The position numbers and the translations under genes were made by a program. From Candidatus Thiodiazotropha sp. (ex Epidulcina cf. delphinae) (GTDB taxonomy: Bacteria > Pseudomonadota > Gammaproteobacteria > Chromatiales > Chromatiaceae), in assembly GCA_025656455.1 (NCBI GenBank), contig JAHXHS010000030.1, positions 1 to 64,000 of the forward strand: a DNA stretch of 64,000 bases. Direction: 5' to 3'. The first letter of the stretch is position 1; each line of letters opens with the position of its first letter. Of the stretch, positions 42,049 to 52,009 are shown piece after piece. A model generated the notes under the pieces. That model had not been told where the DNA came from and made no database searches. It saw nothing but the letters and a program-made list of their open reading frames with translations.

Positions 42049-43794
42049 ATGAATTGGAGATGCTTCAAACGAATTCATCCATTCGGTTTTTTACTGCTGT
42101 TCTTTACCGGCCTGATTTATGCGCAGGAGCCAGGGCCGCTCAAGGCGTATGTCTATGAAGACGACCCTACCTATGCCTACCGGGTGGTCGGGCAACTGCC
42201 TGGTAACGGTTTCGACGCCTATTTTCTCAACATGGATTCGCAGACCTGGCGGAGCGAGGATGAGGTGACGCCGACGCTCTGGAACCATTGGGTGGCCCTG
42301 ATCGTGCCCCATCAACTGACCTCCAACACCGCCAATCTGATCGTCACCGGTGGCAGCAGCACGGCCTCGCCGCCAAGCCCGGAAGATTTGGCCTTGTTCG
42401 TGCCTCTGGCGACTGCAACCGGAAGCATTCAGGTGATCCTGCCGCAGGTGCCTGCCCAGCCATTGCTGTTTGCGGAGTTGGGCGAGTCCATCGTGGAAGA
42501 TGAACTGATCGCCTTTACCTGGCGCAAGACCATGGAGACCGGGGATCCGACCTGGTCAGCCTATCTGCCCATGACCAAGGCGGCTGTGCGGGCCATGGAC
42601 ACCGCACAGGACTATATCGCCGGTTCGCTGGGTTTCGATATCGAACACTTCATCGTTACCGGCTTTTCCAAGCGCGGCGCCATTGCCTGGTTGACCGCCG
42701 CTATCGATCCCCGGGTATCCGCCGTGGTGCCTGGCGCGTTCAACGTACCCCATTTCGCTGAGCAGTTAGAGCATCACTACAATAGCTACGGCTTTTATTC
42801 AGAGGCGGTGGCGGATTACGAGAAAAACGGGATAATCGGTAACGTTCGTTCCCCGGAAGGCAAGTTGCTGAGAATGTTGGTTGATCCCATCAGCTACAAA
42901 CAGGCGCTGACCATGCCGCATCTGATCCTGAATGCGACCGGCGACGAATTTTTTCTACCGGACGCCTCCGAGGCCTATATCCACGAAATCCCTGCCGAGA
43001 CCCTGCAGCGAATCGTTCCGAACACCAACCACGGCTTTGAAGGCAAAGTGGAGGAGCTGATAATGGGGATGATCGCCTGGTATCAGGTGCAGCTCTACGG
43101 TGTCCCCAGGCCGGACATCGACTGGCACCTGGAAAAGAGCGGCGAGCTGGTGGTGAGTAGCGATCAGACGCCGGTCGTGGTGAAGCTATGGCAGGCGGCG
43201 AATCCCGGGGCGAGGGACTTCCGCCATCTCATCGTAGGCGGCAACGCCTGGAGTGACACCGTCATTGCCGCCGGTAGCGACGGGCGTTATCGGGTGAATA
43301 TTCCGCCGCCTGTTGAAGGATACACGGCCTATCTGGTGGAACTGACCTACCCCGGCATGGCCGGTATCCCCCAAGTCTATACCACCTCCGCCTTTGTGAC
43401 GCCGGACGATGAACCTTTTGAGGTGGAAGATCCGCTGGGAGATCCCCGATCTCCCCGCTACTGGCGATTTCAGGTGAATCGCGCGCTAGCGGGGCAGCCA
43501 CGCGATTATACTCGGGAGGCGCTGCAGGCGATGTTGCCTATCCGGGTGTTGGGAGCGTATCTCACTAGCGTCGAGGCGCTTGACGCTTACCTGGACAGAC
43601 GAGGGCCAAAACGCAACTGCACGGCAGCCAGGTTGAATGTGCAGGCCGAAGAGCTGGGTTGGTACACCACGCTCTATGTCCTCGGTGATGAGAACATCAA
43701 GTACTGGCAGCCCTACGCGCTTGCCGAACGCCTATATGCCAAGGGTTATCCCTGGCCCGCGGCAGGAATCTGCCGGCTGCTGACCCGGCTTTAG
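42049..43794 (+). CDS. PhoPQ-activated pathogenicity-related (PqaA) family protein
   Basis: The 581-residue exported protein has a signal peptide ending LIYAQEP and an alpha/beta-hydrolase core of the PqaA family. Evidence includes LWNHWVALIVPHQL, LPMTKAAVRAMDTAQDYIAG, the nucleophile-elbow-like VTGFSKRGAIAWLTAAIDPR, ILNATGDEFFLPDASE (acid) and the His in VPNTNHGFEG. Family members in enterobacteria respond to PhoPQ, but their reaction is unknown. A clear AAGGAG precedes the ATG. The TAG stop coincides with a type E repeat end at 43792. Confidence 0.85.
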   Translation: MNWRCFKRIHPFGFLLLFFTGLIYAQEPGPLKAYVYEDDPTYAYRVVGQLPGNGFDAYFLNMDSQTWRSEDEVTPTLWNHWVALIVPHQLTSNTANLIVTGGSSTASPPSPEDLALFVPLATATGSIQVILPQVPAQPLLFAELGESIVEDELIAFTWRKTMETGDPTWSAYLPMTKAAVRAMDTAQDYIAGSLGFDIEHFIVTGFSKRGAIAWLTAAIDPRVSAVVPGAFNVPHFAEQLEHHYNSYGFYSEAVADYEKNGIIGNVRSPEGKLLRMLVDPISYKQALTMPHLILNATGDEFFLPDASEAYIHEIPAETLQRIVPNTNHGFEGKVEELIMGMIAWYQVQLYGVPRPDIDWHLEKSGELVVSSDQTPVVVKLWQAANPGARDFRHLIVGGNAWSDTVIAAGSDGRYRVNIPPPVEGYTAYLVELTYPGMAGIPQVYTTSAFVTPDDEPFEVEDPLGDPRSPRYWRFQVNRALAGQPRDYTREALQAMLPIRVLGAYLTSVEALDAYLDRRGPKRNCTAARLNVQAEELGWYTTLYVLGDENIKYWQPYALAERLYAKGYPWPAAGICRLLTRL

Positions 43795-44366
43795 TGTACC
43801 CCGTCATATCCTGTAACATTCAGCGAGCCAGGATACGGTTAGCCCGCAGGACCAGCCCGTGTGAAATATCCGGGCTGGTCCTGCGGATTTGTCCAGCATG
43901 TTTTTCGTGCGACCAGGGAACGAAGAGATGGCGTTGTATTTTGATCAATTGGCGGAACAGGAAAGGAGGTGTATCACAAGATATGGTCCAGTCGATTTCA
44001 TCATAGATCTTATATTCGCTGGGGAATGATGGCAGTGGCAATCAAATGAGTTAGTCAGTAGAAACGTTATCCACATAATGTTTCCGGATAGTGTCCATGT
44101 CGAAGACACCTATGGCAAGGTAGCTGGCTTTTCCCTGCATGCCGTGGTGACTGAACGCGATCGACTATACTATATCTATAGAAAAGGTCGAGATAATCGG
44201 AACTGTTTTTCTCAACAAGGCGTAAGGAAGCGTTGCTTTTTGTTGTTCTCGTTATAACCATTGTTGCATAGGAGGCGCATTCCTGGGATAGGGGGCAAAC
44301 AGCAGACAACGTCAGGGCCAATCCGTGTGTCCCGGAACTGTGGGTTGCCCGAGAGGAGTTGGTATC
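43792..44366. repeat. Intergenic region: type E end, hairpin and possible gene remnant
   Basis: TAGTGTACCCCGTCATATCC at 43792 is a type E element end overlapping the pqaA-like stop. GCAGGACCAGCCCG...CGGGCTGGTCCTGC (about 43850-43888) is a 14-bp perfect hairpin whose loop contains TGAAATATC, the motif found at the ends of the type H element. On the minus strand, 44055-44240 shows two frames, KNSSDYLDLFYRYSIVDRV and QGKASYLAIGVFDMDTIRKH, that could be one shifted gene end; not assigned. Confidence 0.4.
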
Positions 44367-45323
44367 GTGAGATCCCTTGTGTCCAGCCTGGTCCTGACGC
44401 TGTTATTGGCGGCAGGCCCAAACGCTGCGGAGAAACCGCCCACCACACAGGCTGCGCAACCCACCTTTCTGGTTGGTTTTGCCCAGGACACCCTGGACAA
44501 CGACTGGCGCAGCGCCCAAGTGCGCGAGCTGAGAGAGGCCTTGGCTTCCTATCCGGAAATCCGTTTCGTCGTCACTAACGCTCAAGGCCGAACCGCACAG
44601 CAGATCCTGGATATTGAAGACTTGGCCGACAGTGGCGTGGATTTGTTGATCACCAGCCCACGCGACGGTGTGGCCATGGCGCCGGCGATCGGCGCTGTGT
44701 TCCGGCGCGGCATTCCCGTCGTGTTGTTGACCCGAGGCATCCCCAGTGAAGACTACACCACCTATGTAACTCTCGATGATATCGCCATCGCCGCCCAAGC
44801 AGCCGACGTGCTGGCGGAGAGATTAAACGGAAAGGGGCGTATCCTGGTGTTGCAAGGCGTTCCCACCGCCACCACCGCCATTCGTAGAACCCAGGGATTT
44901 CAACAGGCGCTCGAGAACTATTCCGGGCTGGAGATCGTCGCCCAAAGGGTCGGCAACTATCTCCGAGCCGATGCCCTGCTCGAGACGGAAAAGGTGCTGG
45001 CGGATGGGATCGCCTTTGACGCCATCTTTGCCCAGAGCGACAGCATGGCGGCCGGCGCCCGGATGGCGTTGCATGCCGCCGACATAGACCCGAGGACGCT
45101 TCCCATCGTCGGTATTGACTACATCGGCGAGGCGCGGGAGGCGATTCGAAGCGGAGAACAACTCGCCAGCTTTACCTACCCGACCTGTGCCAGGGAGGGA
45201 GTGCAACAGGTTGTCAAGATCCTTTACGGCATGCCGTTTGAACGTGACATATCTGTCGATTCGGTTATGGTGACCCGCGACAACGTTGAACGGGTGGAGC
45301 CTATCTTCAAAGCAGCGCCATGA
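44367..45323 (+). CDS. Periplasmic sugar-type binding protein, sensor partner
   Basis: Starting at the GTG 44367 (GAGAGGAG upstream), the protein has a signal peptide (MRSLVSSLVLTLLLAAGPNA) and a two-lobe periplasmic binding fold of the RbsB/LacI-like type (FLVGFAQDTLDNDWRSAQVR, DLLITSPRDGVAMAPAI, VLQGVPTATTAIRRTQGF, AIFAQSDSMAAGARMALH). No ABC permease or ATPase is nearby. Instead it overlaps a hybrid histidine kinase by 4 bases, as with TorT/TorS and LuxP/LuxQ, so it probably presents a ligand to that kinase. The ligand is unknown. Confidence 0.82.
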   Translation: MRSLVSSLVLTLLLAAGPNAAEKPPTTQAAQPTFLVGFAQDTLDNDWRSAQVRELREALASYPEIRFVVTNAQGRTAQQILDIEDLADSGVDLLITSPRDGVAMAPAIGAVFRRGIPVVLLTRGIPSEDYTTYVTLDDIAIAAQAADVLAERLNGKGRILVLQGVPTATTAIRRTQGFQQALENYSGLEIVAQRVGNYLRADALLETEKVLADGIAFDAIFAQSDSMAAGARMALHAADIDPRTLPIVGIDYIGEAREAIRSGEQLASFTYPTCAREGVQQVVKILYGMPFERDISVDSVMVTRDNVERVEPIFKAAP

Positions 45324-47986
45324 CCCTGCAACTTCGACATCGGCTGATACTGGTCTGGCTGGGCAGCATCCTACTCGCCATGTCGGTCGCAGCCTGGCTG
45401 TTCATGATGCTGCTGTTGGATTTTCACCAGTCCAATGCCCAGATACGGTTGCTGGAGGGTTTCACCCAGCTGCAAAACCGCATCAATGAGATCGGCAGCG
45501 TCATTCGGGAGAACGGCAAACGCTTCGCCGAGCGACAAGAGATTGTCTCGTCTCTCAGCATGATCGACCGCTACCAGAATTCCGCCGCCTACCAGCCGTT
45601 GGTCTTCGACCCGGAGAAGAAGCGCTTGGCCGGCGAGTTGGCTGACCTGGTTCAGGCCGTCGGCTTGACACGCGGCGTACTCTACTCCCGCACTGCCGTA
45701 ATGGCCGGCTTCAGCGCCGGCAGTCCGGCCTTCATCTCCTACGATGGCGAAGGGAATCCGGTGTTGTGGCGTGCCGAGGAGGGGGCGATGCCCTTTTCCC
45801 GGCAGGCCGCTGTTCCCGAATACCTGCAAACCCCGCTTCCGAGTCCTCAATCCCATGCCGACATCGTATGGCTGCGGTTGAGCGCCAAGGAGTCCATTCC
45901 GATAATCGAGGGAATCTTTCCACTGCTCCGCCGCCGGGCTGGAGGTGATAAAGAGATTGTCGGTAATCTGGTGCTGACGCAGTATCTGGATAAGGGCTTT
46001 ATCGATGAAGTCGGTCGGAGTATCGGCTTGGAGCTGTTGCTGTACGGTGATCGGATCACCGCGGTTGGTGATCGGTCGTTGCCTCATTCGCCCGCCGGTG
46101 AGGGATTGCCCGAACTCTCCCGGCTTACCAAGACCGCAATCCAACCGTTCTGGATGTCTACTGACAAGCATTATGCCGGGGCGGTTGGCCTGCCCCTGGC
46201 CAGAGGCGGTGAGGCTCATCTGGTCCTCGGTTTAAACAAGGCTTTTCTGAACGTACAGATTCGCGCCCTACGCCTGGCTATGTTGGCCGGACTGCTCATT
46301 GCCACGCTGATCATTCTCGGTATCGGCCTTCTCTATCTGCGGGGCGCCTTATCTCGTCCGTTGGAAGGCCTGCTGCAGGGAATCCAAGCCATCTCCAGCG
46401 GCCGTTTCGTGGCAGTGGTGGGTGTGGAAAAAGAGGATGAATTGGGCAGGGTGGCGGAGGCATTCAACAAGATGGCGGCCAGACTGGAGGCGCAGCAACG
46501 GGAGTTGCGCTCCCTTAATACGGAGTTGGAACAGCGGGTACAGTTACGCACCACGGAATTGGAGCAGGCCCGTGACAACGCTGAAGCCGCCAACCGCTCG
46601 AAGAGCCTGTTCCTGGCCAACATGAGCCACGAGTTGCGCACCCCGCTGAACGCCATCCTGGGCTTCGCCCAGTTGATGCAGCAGGATCAGAACCTTACCC
46701 GGGAGCAAACGAGCGACCTGGTTACCATCAACCGTAGCGGCCAGCACCTGTTGGCGTTGATCAATGATGTGCTGGAGATCTCCCACATCGAATCGGGCCG
46801 CCTCTCCCTGGAGCCGAAGGTTTTCAGTCTACTTGCGCTGCTTGTCTCCGTCGAAGAGATGATCAGGATGCGTGCCGCAAAAGAGGGTTTGGCATTGCAC
46901 ATCGAGCTTGCCGACGGGCTGCCCGATTATGTTGAAGGTGACGAACACCGTCTGCGCCAGGTGCTGCTCAACCTGCTGGGCAATGCGGTCAAGTATACGG
47001 AGAGTGGCTGGGTGGTGTTGCGGGTTCGCATCGATAACGGTCCCGCAACGGCGCCTATACATTTTGAGGTTGAGGACAGTGGGGTCGGGATAGATGAGAG
47101 CGACAGGCAACACATATTTGAACCCTTTTTTCAGACTCCTGAAGGTGCTGCCTGGGGTGAAGGAACAGGGCTTGGACTGACCATCAGCCGTGAATATGTG
47201 GCGTTGATGGGAGGTGAACTTCTGCTGGAGTCCCATCCCGGCCAGGGTAGCCTGTTCCATTTTTTGATTCCGTTGCAGGCCGTCACCACGTCAACCCTTG
47301 CAGAGACCGCAGACAGACGCCGGGTGATTGGCCTGCAACCCGGGCAACGCAGCTTTCGCATCCTTATTGCCGAGGACAACAAGGACAACCGCCAGTTGTT
47401 GCGCCGTATATTGGAAGATATCGGCTTGACGGTAAAAGAGGCGTCAGACGGCCAGCAGGCATTGGAGCAATTCGAGCAGTGGCGACCCCATTTCATCTGG
47501 ATGGATATGCGTATGCCGGTAATGGACGGTTACCAGGCAACCCGGCTTATTAAAGCGCATCCGGCGGGTAACCAAACGGTGGTGGTCGCCCTGACCGCGA
47601 GTGCCTTCGAAGAGGACCGAACCAAGGTATTGGCCGCGGGTTGCGATGACTTTATCCGCAAACCGGTCGACTCACCGGTTATCTACGAGGTCTTGGAGCG
47701 CCACCTGGGGCTACGTTTCCGCTATGCTGACGAGGAAGAGAAGCCACAATCACCGATGATAAACGAAGCCCTGACGCAAAGGATGCACCGGTTGCCCACC
47801 GATCTGAGAAAAGCGCTTCGGGACCAGGTATTGGCCCTGGATCTATACGCGCTGGAGAGATCCATTGAGGAAATCGGAGCCATTGATCCCAGCCTAGTGG
47901 AGATCTTGAAGCCATTGCTGGAGGAATACCGTTTTGAAGAGATATTATCCATGCTAGAGAAAGAACGAGCAACCGACAAACCCTGA
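45320..47986 (+). CDS. Hybrid sensor histidine kinase with receiver domain
   Basis: The 888-residue protein has membrane helices near 10-33 and 315-338 flanking a large periplasmic sensor, then HAMP (about 345-395) and a coiled coil. The phosphoacceptor is His437 in MSHELRTPLNAILGF; the HATPase domain follows (LLNLLGNAVKYTESG, VEDSGVGIDESDRQHIF, GTGLGLTIS). A receiver has Asp729 in FIWMDMRMPVMDGY, and the last about 90 residues are helical and unassigned. The ATG overlaps the binding-protein gene. The signal is expected to pass on to the downstream HD-GYP regulator, perhaps through a phosphotransfer step. Confidence 0.93.
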   Translation: MTLQLRHRLILVWLGSILLAMSVAAWLFMMLLLDFHQSNAQIRLLEGFTQLQNRINEIGSVIRENGKRFAERQEIVSSLSMIDRYQNSAAYQPLVFDPEKKRLAGELADLVQAVGLTRGVLYSRTAVMAGFSAGSPAFISYDGEGNPVLWRAEEGAMPFSRQAAVPEYLQTPLPSPQSHADIVWLRLSAKESIPIIEGIFPLLRRRAGGDKEIVGNLVLTQYLDKGFIDEVGRSIGLELLLYGDRITAVGDRSLPHSPAGEGLPELSRLTKTAIQPFWMSTDKHYAGAVGLPLARGGEAHLVLGLNKAFLNVQIRALRLAMLAGLLIATLIILGIGLLYLRGALSRPLEGLLQGIQAISSGRFVAVVGVEKEDELGRVAEAFNKMAARLEAQQRELRSLNTELEQRVQLRTTELEQARDNAEAANRSKSLFLANMSHELRTPLNAILGFAQLMQQDQNLTREQTSDLVTINRSGQHLLALINDVLEISHIESGRLSLEPKVFSLLALLVSVEEMIRMRAAKEGLALHIELADGLPDYVEGDEHRLRQVLLNLLGNAVKYTESGWVVLRVRIDNGPATAPIHFEVEDSGVGIDESDRQHIFEPFFQTPEGAAWGEGTGLGLTISREYVALMGGELLLESHPGQGSLFHFLIPLQAVTTSTLAETADRRRVIGLQPGQRSFRILIAEDNKDNRQLLRRILEDIGLTVKEASDGQQALEQFEQWRPHFIWMDMRMPVMDGYQATRLIKAHPAGNQTVVVALTASAFEEDRTKVLAAGCDDFIRKPVDSPVIYEVLERHLGLRFRYADEEEKPQSPMINEALTQRMHRLPTDLRKALRDQVLALDLYALERSIEEIGAIDPSLVEILKPLLEEYRFEEILSMLEKERATDKP

Positions 47987-48004
47987 CAGTTAAGAGCGGC
48001 AAAC

Positions 48005-49108
48005 ATGAGTGAGGCTGATAGTACGGCTACAATTGACGGTGGCGAATTCAATGTGGTCATCGTTGACGATAATGCCAATAACCTGCGCCTGCTGAGCGGC
48101 ATGCTCGTACAGGCCGGATTCAAGGTGCGGCCCGCTCCGAGCGGGGAGTTGGCTTTGCGTTCCATCGGCATACAGCCGCCTGATCTGATACTGTTGGATA
48201 TCCGTATGCCCGGCATGGATGGTTACGAGGTCTGCAGACGCCTCAAGGCAGATCAGCGCACCTGCGATATTCCAGTGATCTTCATCAGCGCCTTGCAGGA
48301 AACGGAGGACAAAATGAGCGCCTTTCAGGCCGGCGGCGTCGATTACATCGCCAAGCCATTTCAAATTGAAGAGGTGGTCGCCCGGGTGCATAGCCATGCG
48401 CAACTCTACCGAATGCAACACCGTCTGGAACAGATGGTGGCGGAACGTACGGAAGAGCTACGCATTGCCTATTCCTCCTTGCGGGAGCGGGACAGAAAAC
48501 ATAAGGAGAGTCTTTTCCAGACCATTGCCGCCATCTCCCTCACCCTTGAGAAACGCGACCCCTATACCTCGGGACATCAGAAAAGGGTGGCCGTCATCGC
48601 CGCTGCGATCGCCGCGGATCTCGGTCTGGATGACAATTGCATCGAAGGGATCCGGCTCGGCGCCCTGATACATGATATCGGTAAGATCAACATCCCGGCC
48701 GAGATCCAGACTCGCCCTGGAAAACTCAGCAATGCTGAGATGAAGCTGGTCACCGCCCATAGTGAGATAGGCCATGAGATCATACGCGGCATCGATCTGC
48801 CCTGGCCGGTGGCTGATATGGTTCGTCAGCATCACGAGCGCCTGGACGGTAGCGGCTATCCCGATGGATTAGGGGCAGACCAGATCTGTCGGGAAGCCAA
48901 GATCCTGATGGTGGCGGATGTCGTTGAAGCGATAGCCTCACATCGACCCTACCGGCCGGCCCTGGGGATAGAGGCGGCGCTGGATGAGATCCGTTCCAGC
49001 CGGGGTGAGCGTTACGATCCCGAGGTGGTGGATAGCTGCCTGCGGCTATTCGAACAACAGGGATTTTTGCTGGAGCCGGTAGACATCCAGGAATATTCAG
49101 GTGGATAA
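48005..49108 (+). CDS. Response regulator with HD-GYP c-di-GMP phosphodiesterase
   Basis: The 367-residue protein has a receiver (VDDNANNLRLLSGM, Asp65 in LILLDIRMPGMDGYE, Lys in YIAKPFQ), a coiled-coil linker and an HD-GYP domain. The metal-binding residues include His223-Asp224 in ALIHDIGKINIPAEI, HSEIGHEI, QHHERLDGSGYPDGL and the following VADVVEA. These are the residues of active enzymes that cleave cyclic-di-GMP, as in RpfG. It lies 18 bp after the hybrid kinase and is its likely output. Confidence 0.93.
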   Translation: MSEADSTATIDGGEFNVVIVDDNANNLRLLSGMLVQAGFKVRPAPSGELALRSIGIQPPDLILLDIRMPGMDGYEVCRRLKADQRTCDIPVIFISALQETEDKMSAFQAGGVDYIAKPFQIEEVVARVHSHAQLYRMQHRLEQMVAERTEELRIAYSSLRERDRKHKESLFQTIAAISLTLEKRDPYTSGHQKRVAVIAAAIAADLGLDDNCIEGIRLGALIHDIGKINIPAEIQTRPGKLSNAEMKLVTAHSEIGHEIIRGIDLPWPVADMVRQHHERLDGSGYPDGLGADQICREAKILMVADVVEAIASHRPYRPALGIEAALDEIRSSRGERYDPEVVDSCLRLFEQQGFLLEPVDIQEYSGG

Positions 49109-49110
49109 CC

Positions 49111-50142
49111 ATGACTGAAAGGTCACTAACAAACGGCGCGGGAGCAATAATTCTCCTTGCCGCCGGAATCCTCTTTTCCATGGCGACTGTTGCGCAAACC
49201 GCGACCGAAAAAGAGCAACTGGTCGCCGTGGCGCCGGAAAATTTCCCTCCCCACTACCTGCTCAACAGCAACGGCCAACCCACCGGCTATGCAATCGATA
49301 CCCTGGCGCGTCTGGCCGATTTGGCCGGCCTCCAGGTTCGCTACGTGGTAATGCCCGATTGGGCCAGCACCATGGAGGCCCTGCGCCGGGGAGAGGCCGA
49401 CCTGATTCCCAATCTCGGCATTACGCCCGACCGTTCGAACCACTTTGACTTCACCGCCCCGCTGGAAACCATCGCCCTTGGGCTATTCGTGAGGACCTTC
49501 AATACCGATATCCACGGTATGAATGATCTTGCCGGTGAAACCGTCGCCGTGGTCAAACACAATGCCGCAGTCAAATGGATACAGAACCACCCACAGGTCA
49601 AAGCACGCCGGTTCGACAGTCAGGAGCAGGCACTCTTTGCCCTGTTGTCCGGTGAGGTGGAAGCCATGGTCTACCCCATCACCGTGACTTGGAAGATGTC
49701 TGCCGCCATCGGTGTCGACGCCCGTATCCGGCAAGCCGGAATGCCGCTGATGGAGATCAAACGAGCCATTGCCGTACGCAAAGGCAATCGGGATCTGCTG
49801 AATCGTCTCGATCAGGCGGTGGGGCAGTACACGGGTAGTGAACACTTTCGAAACACCTATACCCGCTGGCATGCAAGGTCCCAACCGTTCTGGACCCTGG
49901 AGCGGGTACTGCAATATGGGGGAGTAGTTGCCGCTGTCCTTTTATTGCTGACCGTGATCATTATGTTGTGGTGGCGTTACCGCAGTATCCTGAGGCTGAA
50001 CCGGCAGCTCCAGACCAGCCTTTCTGAGCGCGAACGCGCCGAGGTGGAGATCCACAAGCTCAAGGAACAACTGGAGTTGGTCAACAGGCGGCCGGTGCAA
50101 ACAGACTCCGGCGCTGAGCGCGGGGTTACGAATTCGCTTTAA
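49111..50142 (+). CDS. Membrane-anchored PBPb (SBP_bac_3) sensor without output domain
   Basis: The 343-residue protein has a signal peptide, an amino-acid-type binding domain (about 30-255: VAPENFPPHYLLNSNGQPTG, FDFTAPLETIALGLFVRT, VEAMVYPITVTWKMSAA), one transmembrane helix (VLLLLTVIIMLWWRY, about 275-290) and a coiled coil (LNRQLQTSLSERERAEVEIH) that stops about 40 residues later. Most relatives continue into a kinase or GGDEF domain; here nothing follows. It may act as an accessory receptor for the neighbouring kinase or be a truncated sensor. It starts 2 bases after the HD-GYP gene. Confidence 0.8.
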   Translation: MTERSLTNGAGAIILLAAGILFSMATVAQTATEKEQLVAVAPENFPPHYLLNSNGQPTGYAIDTLARLADLAGLQVRYVVMPDWASTMEALRRGEADLIPNLGITPDRSNHFDFTAPLETIALGLFVRTFNTDIHGMNDLAGETVAVVKHNAAVKWIQNHPQVKARRFDSQEQALFALLSGEVEAMVYPITVTWKMSAAIGVDARIRQAGMPLMEIKRAIAVRKGNRDLLNRLDQAVGQYTGSEHFRNTYTRWHARSQPFWTLERVLQYGGVVAAVLLLLTVIIMLWWRYRSILRLNRQLQTSLSERERAEVEIHKLKEQLELVNRRPVQTDSGAERGVTNSL

Positions 50143-50170
50143 CCCGGATTTTCATCAATCAAAAAGAGCC

Positions 50171-51712
50171 CTATTTTGCAAGGCTGGCGCTGATGATCCC
50201 GGATTTGATATTCGCCAGTTGAGCCTTGGGAATATTCTGAATGCCCAGATCGACAAGCCGCTTTTTGCCGGCGGCCAGAACGCCGCTGACAGGGCGTTTG
50301 ATTTGTCTTATTCTTCCGCTGCTGTCACGGTATTGGATGGCAACGACAATGTCTTTCACGTGGCTTGGCGTCGGGTTGGATATTTCCGCCTTGAGCCGGC
50401 CTTTATTGTCCAGACCGGTTCTCAGTTTGATATAGTTTTGCGGATTATCGGCCAGGTCGATCGTCACTAATGCGCCATAGGCCGCTTTTCCTTCTGCGGA
50501 TTTGTTGGATGCGGCTTTTTTATAATAGGATTTTGCCGCGTTCAGGTTGCCTTCCCGTTGTACGATATTGCCGAGAGCATGGTAGGCGTTTGCGGTTGGC
50601 AGCAGCTGAATGCTTTTTTCCAAATCACGTTTTGCGGCGGCAGAGGCGTTGAGATGTTCATTGACCTGACCGCGTTTCAGGTAGTAATAGAAAAAATTAT
50701 CGTTTAACTGGATCGCTTTGTCATAGTGTCGCTTGGCTGTTTTGTGCCGCTTGTTTTTTTCTTCAATATCGCCGAGCAGGGCATGAAAATGTCCTTCCCG
50801 CGGCTCAAGGCGAATGGCTTTGTCAACCAGTGTTTTGGCCTTGCTGAGATCACCTTTCTGGAATGCCTTGCGTCCCTCGTCATAGGTTTCATAGGCGGGC
50901 TTGGTGCGTTTGATGTGCGCCGTCCTGGTCTTGAAGCGGTTTTCACCGCGTGTGCCGCCCTGGAGTAGGCTCGCGGCTGTTTTGATATTGTTTTCAACCC
51001 GCTCCTGTGAAGGTGGATGACTGGCAAACAGACCGCTGAGCCAGTCCTGGTTTTTCTCCTCGGAAAGCCTGACGAAGGTCCGTTGTAGATCGACCGCGCC
51101 CTGAGGATCGTAACCGGCTTTTGACATATATTTCATGCCATAAAAATCAGACTCACGTTCGGCATCCCTGCCATATTTCTGTGTCACCAGTTGAGCGCCG
51201 ACCCCGGCTCCCAGAGACGCAAGCTGGGCATAGTCCTTTCCCTGGGTGCCTACCACCGCGGCCATCACCGCGCCCTGAATCAGCATCCCGCGGGACATGC
51301 TGCTTGCGGTATGCTTTGCCGCGGCATGGGTGATCTCATGGCCGAGAACGGCCGCCAGTTCCGCTTCGCTCTTCAATTCCGTCAAGAGTCCGCGGTTTAG
51401 GGATATTTTTCCGCCGGGCAGCGCCCAGGCATTGGGAACGGAACTGTTCAACACCTTGAATTCATAGGGTAGTTTCCGGTCGCTGACCGCGGCCAGTTTT
51501 TGTCCCACCTCGCTGACATAGGCGGTGAGTTGGGTATCGACCACATAGTCTCCTCCCTGGGACTGGCGCAGCGGGGCGAAGTTTTTCTTGCCGATTTCGA
51601 GTTCCTGTGCCTCGGAGATCAGACTGAGCTGGTTTTCTCCCGTGACAGGATTGACGGCGCAGCCGGTCAAAGCGGTTGAAACGAGTAATAGGGCAAATAG
51701 GAAGTTTCGCAT
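50171..51712 (-). CDS. M48 metalloprotease lipoprotein with TPR repeats
   Basis: The 513-residue protein has a lipobox (ALTGC, Cys18), then the M48 peptidase domain with HEITH at 125-129 and the third ligand in RDAERESDFYG, and SHPPSQERVENN at its end. From about 260 there are TPR-like repeats (GRKAFQKGDLSKAKTLVDKA, HFHALLGDIEEKNKRHKTAK) and a C-terminal beta-rich domain. The architecture resembles BepA-type periplasmic proteases that assist outer-membrane assembly. It is convergent with the preceding signalling operon. Confidence 0.9.
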   Translation of the reverse strand: MRNFLFALLLVSTALTGCAVNPVTGENQLSLISEAQELEIGKKNFAPLRQSQGGDYVVDTQLTAYVSEVGQKLAAVSDRKLPYEFKVLNSSVPNAWALPGGKISLNRGLLTELKSEAELAAVLGHEITHAAAKHTASSMSRGMLIQGAVMAAVVGTQGKDYAQLASLGAGVGAQLVTQKYGRDAERESDFYGMKYMSKAGYDPQGAVDLQRTFVRLSEEKNQDWLSGLFASHPPSQERVENNIKTAASLLQGGTRGENRFKTRTAHIKRTKPAYETYDEGRKAFQKGDLSKAKTLVDKAIRLEPREGHFHALLGDIEEKNKRHKTAKRHYDKAIQLNDNFFYYYLKRGQVNEHLNASAAAKRDLEKSIQLLPTANAYHALGNIVQREGNLNAAKSYYKKAASNKSAEGKAAYGALVTIDLADNPQNYIKLRTGLDNKGRLKAEISNPTPSHVKDIVVAIQYRDSSGRIRQIKRPVSGVLAAGKKRLVDLGIQNIPKAQLANIKSGIISASLAK

Positions 51713-52009
51713 TTGATGACTCGTGCTTTGTCAATGTAGGGTGTTGTAGTCAGTTAGGCCGTGCAAGCGCTGAGTCGTTCAGGCCTCCTTGCAACGCAAG
51801 TATATGCTGTCAAAATCGGTAGGCACAACTGGCTGGTGTGTGAGAAAAACAAAAAATCACATTTGAGCCCGCCCTTTCGGCATGAAAAACCAGAGTTGCC
51901 CAGGCTGTTTCCCGGCCTTGTCATACCCGGTATATGGTGTGACATTTTTACGTCCGCTCGGCGTTTTAATGGGTTAATATATGAACTAGTGCATAAGGAG
52001 GATACTCCA

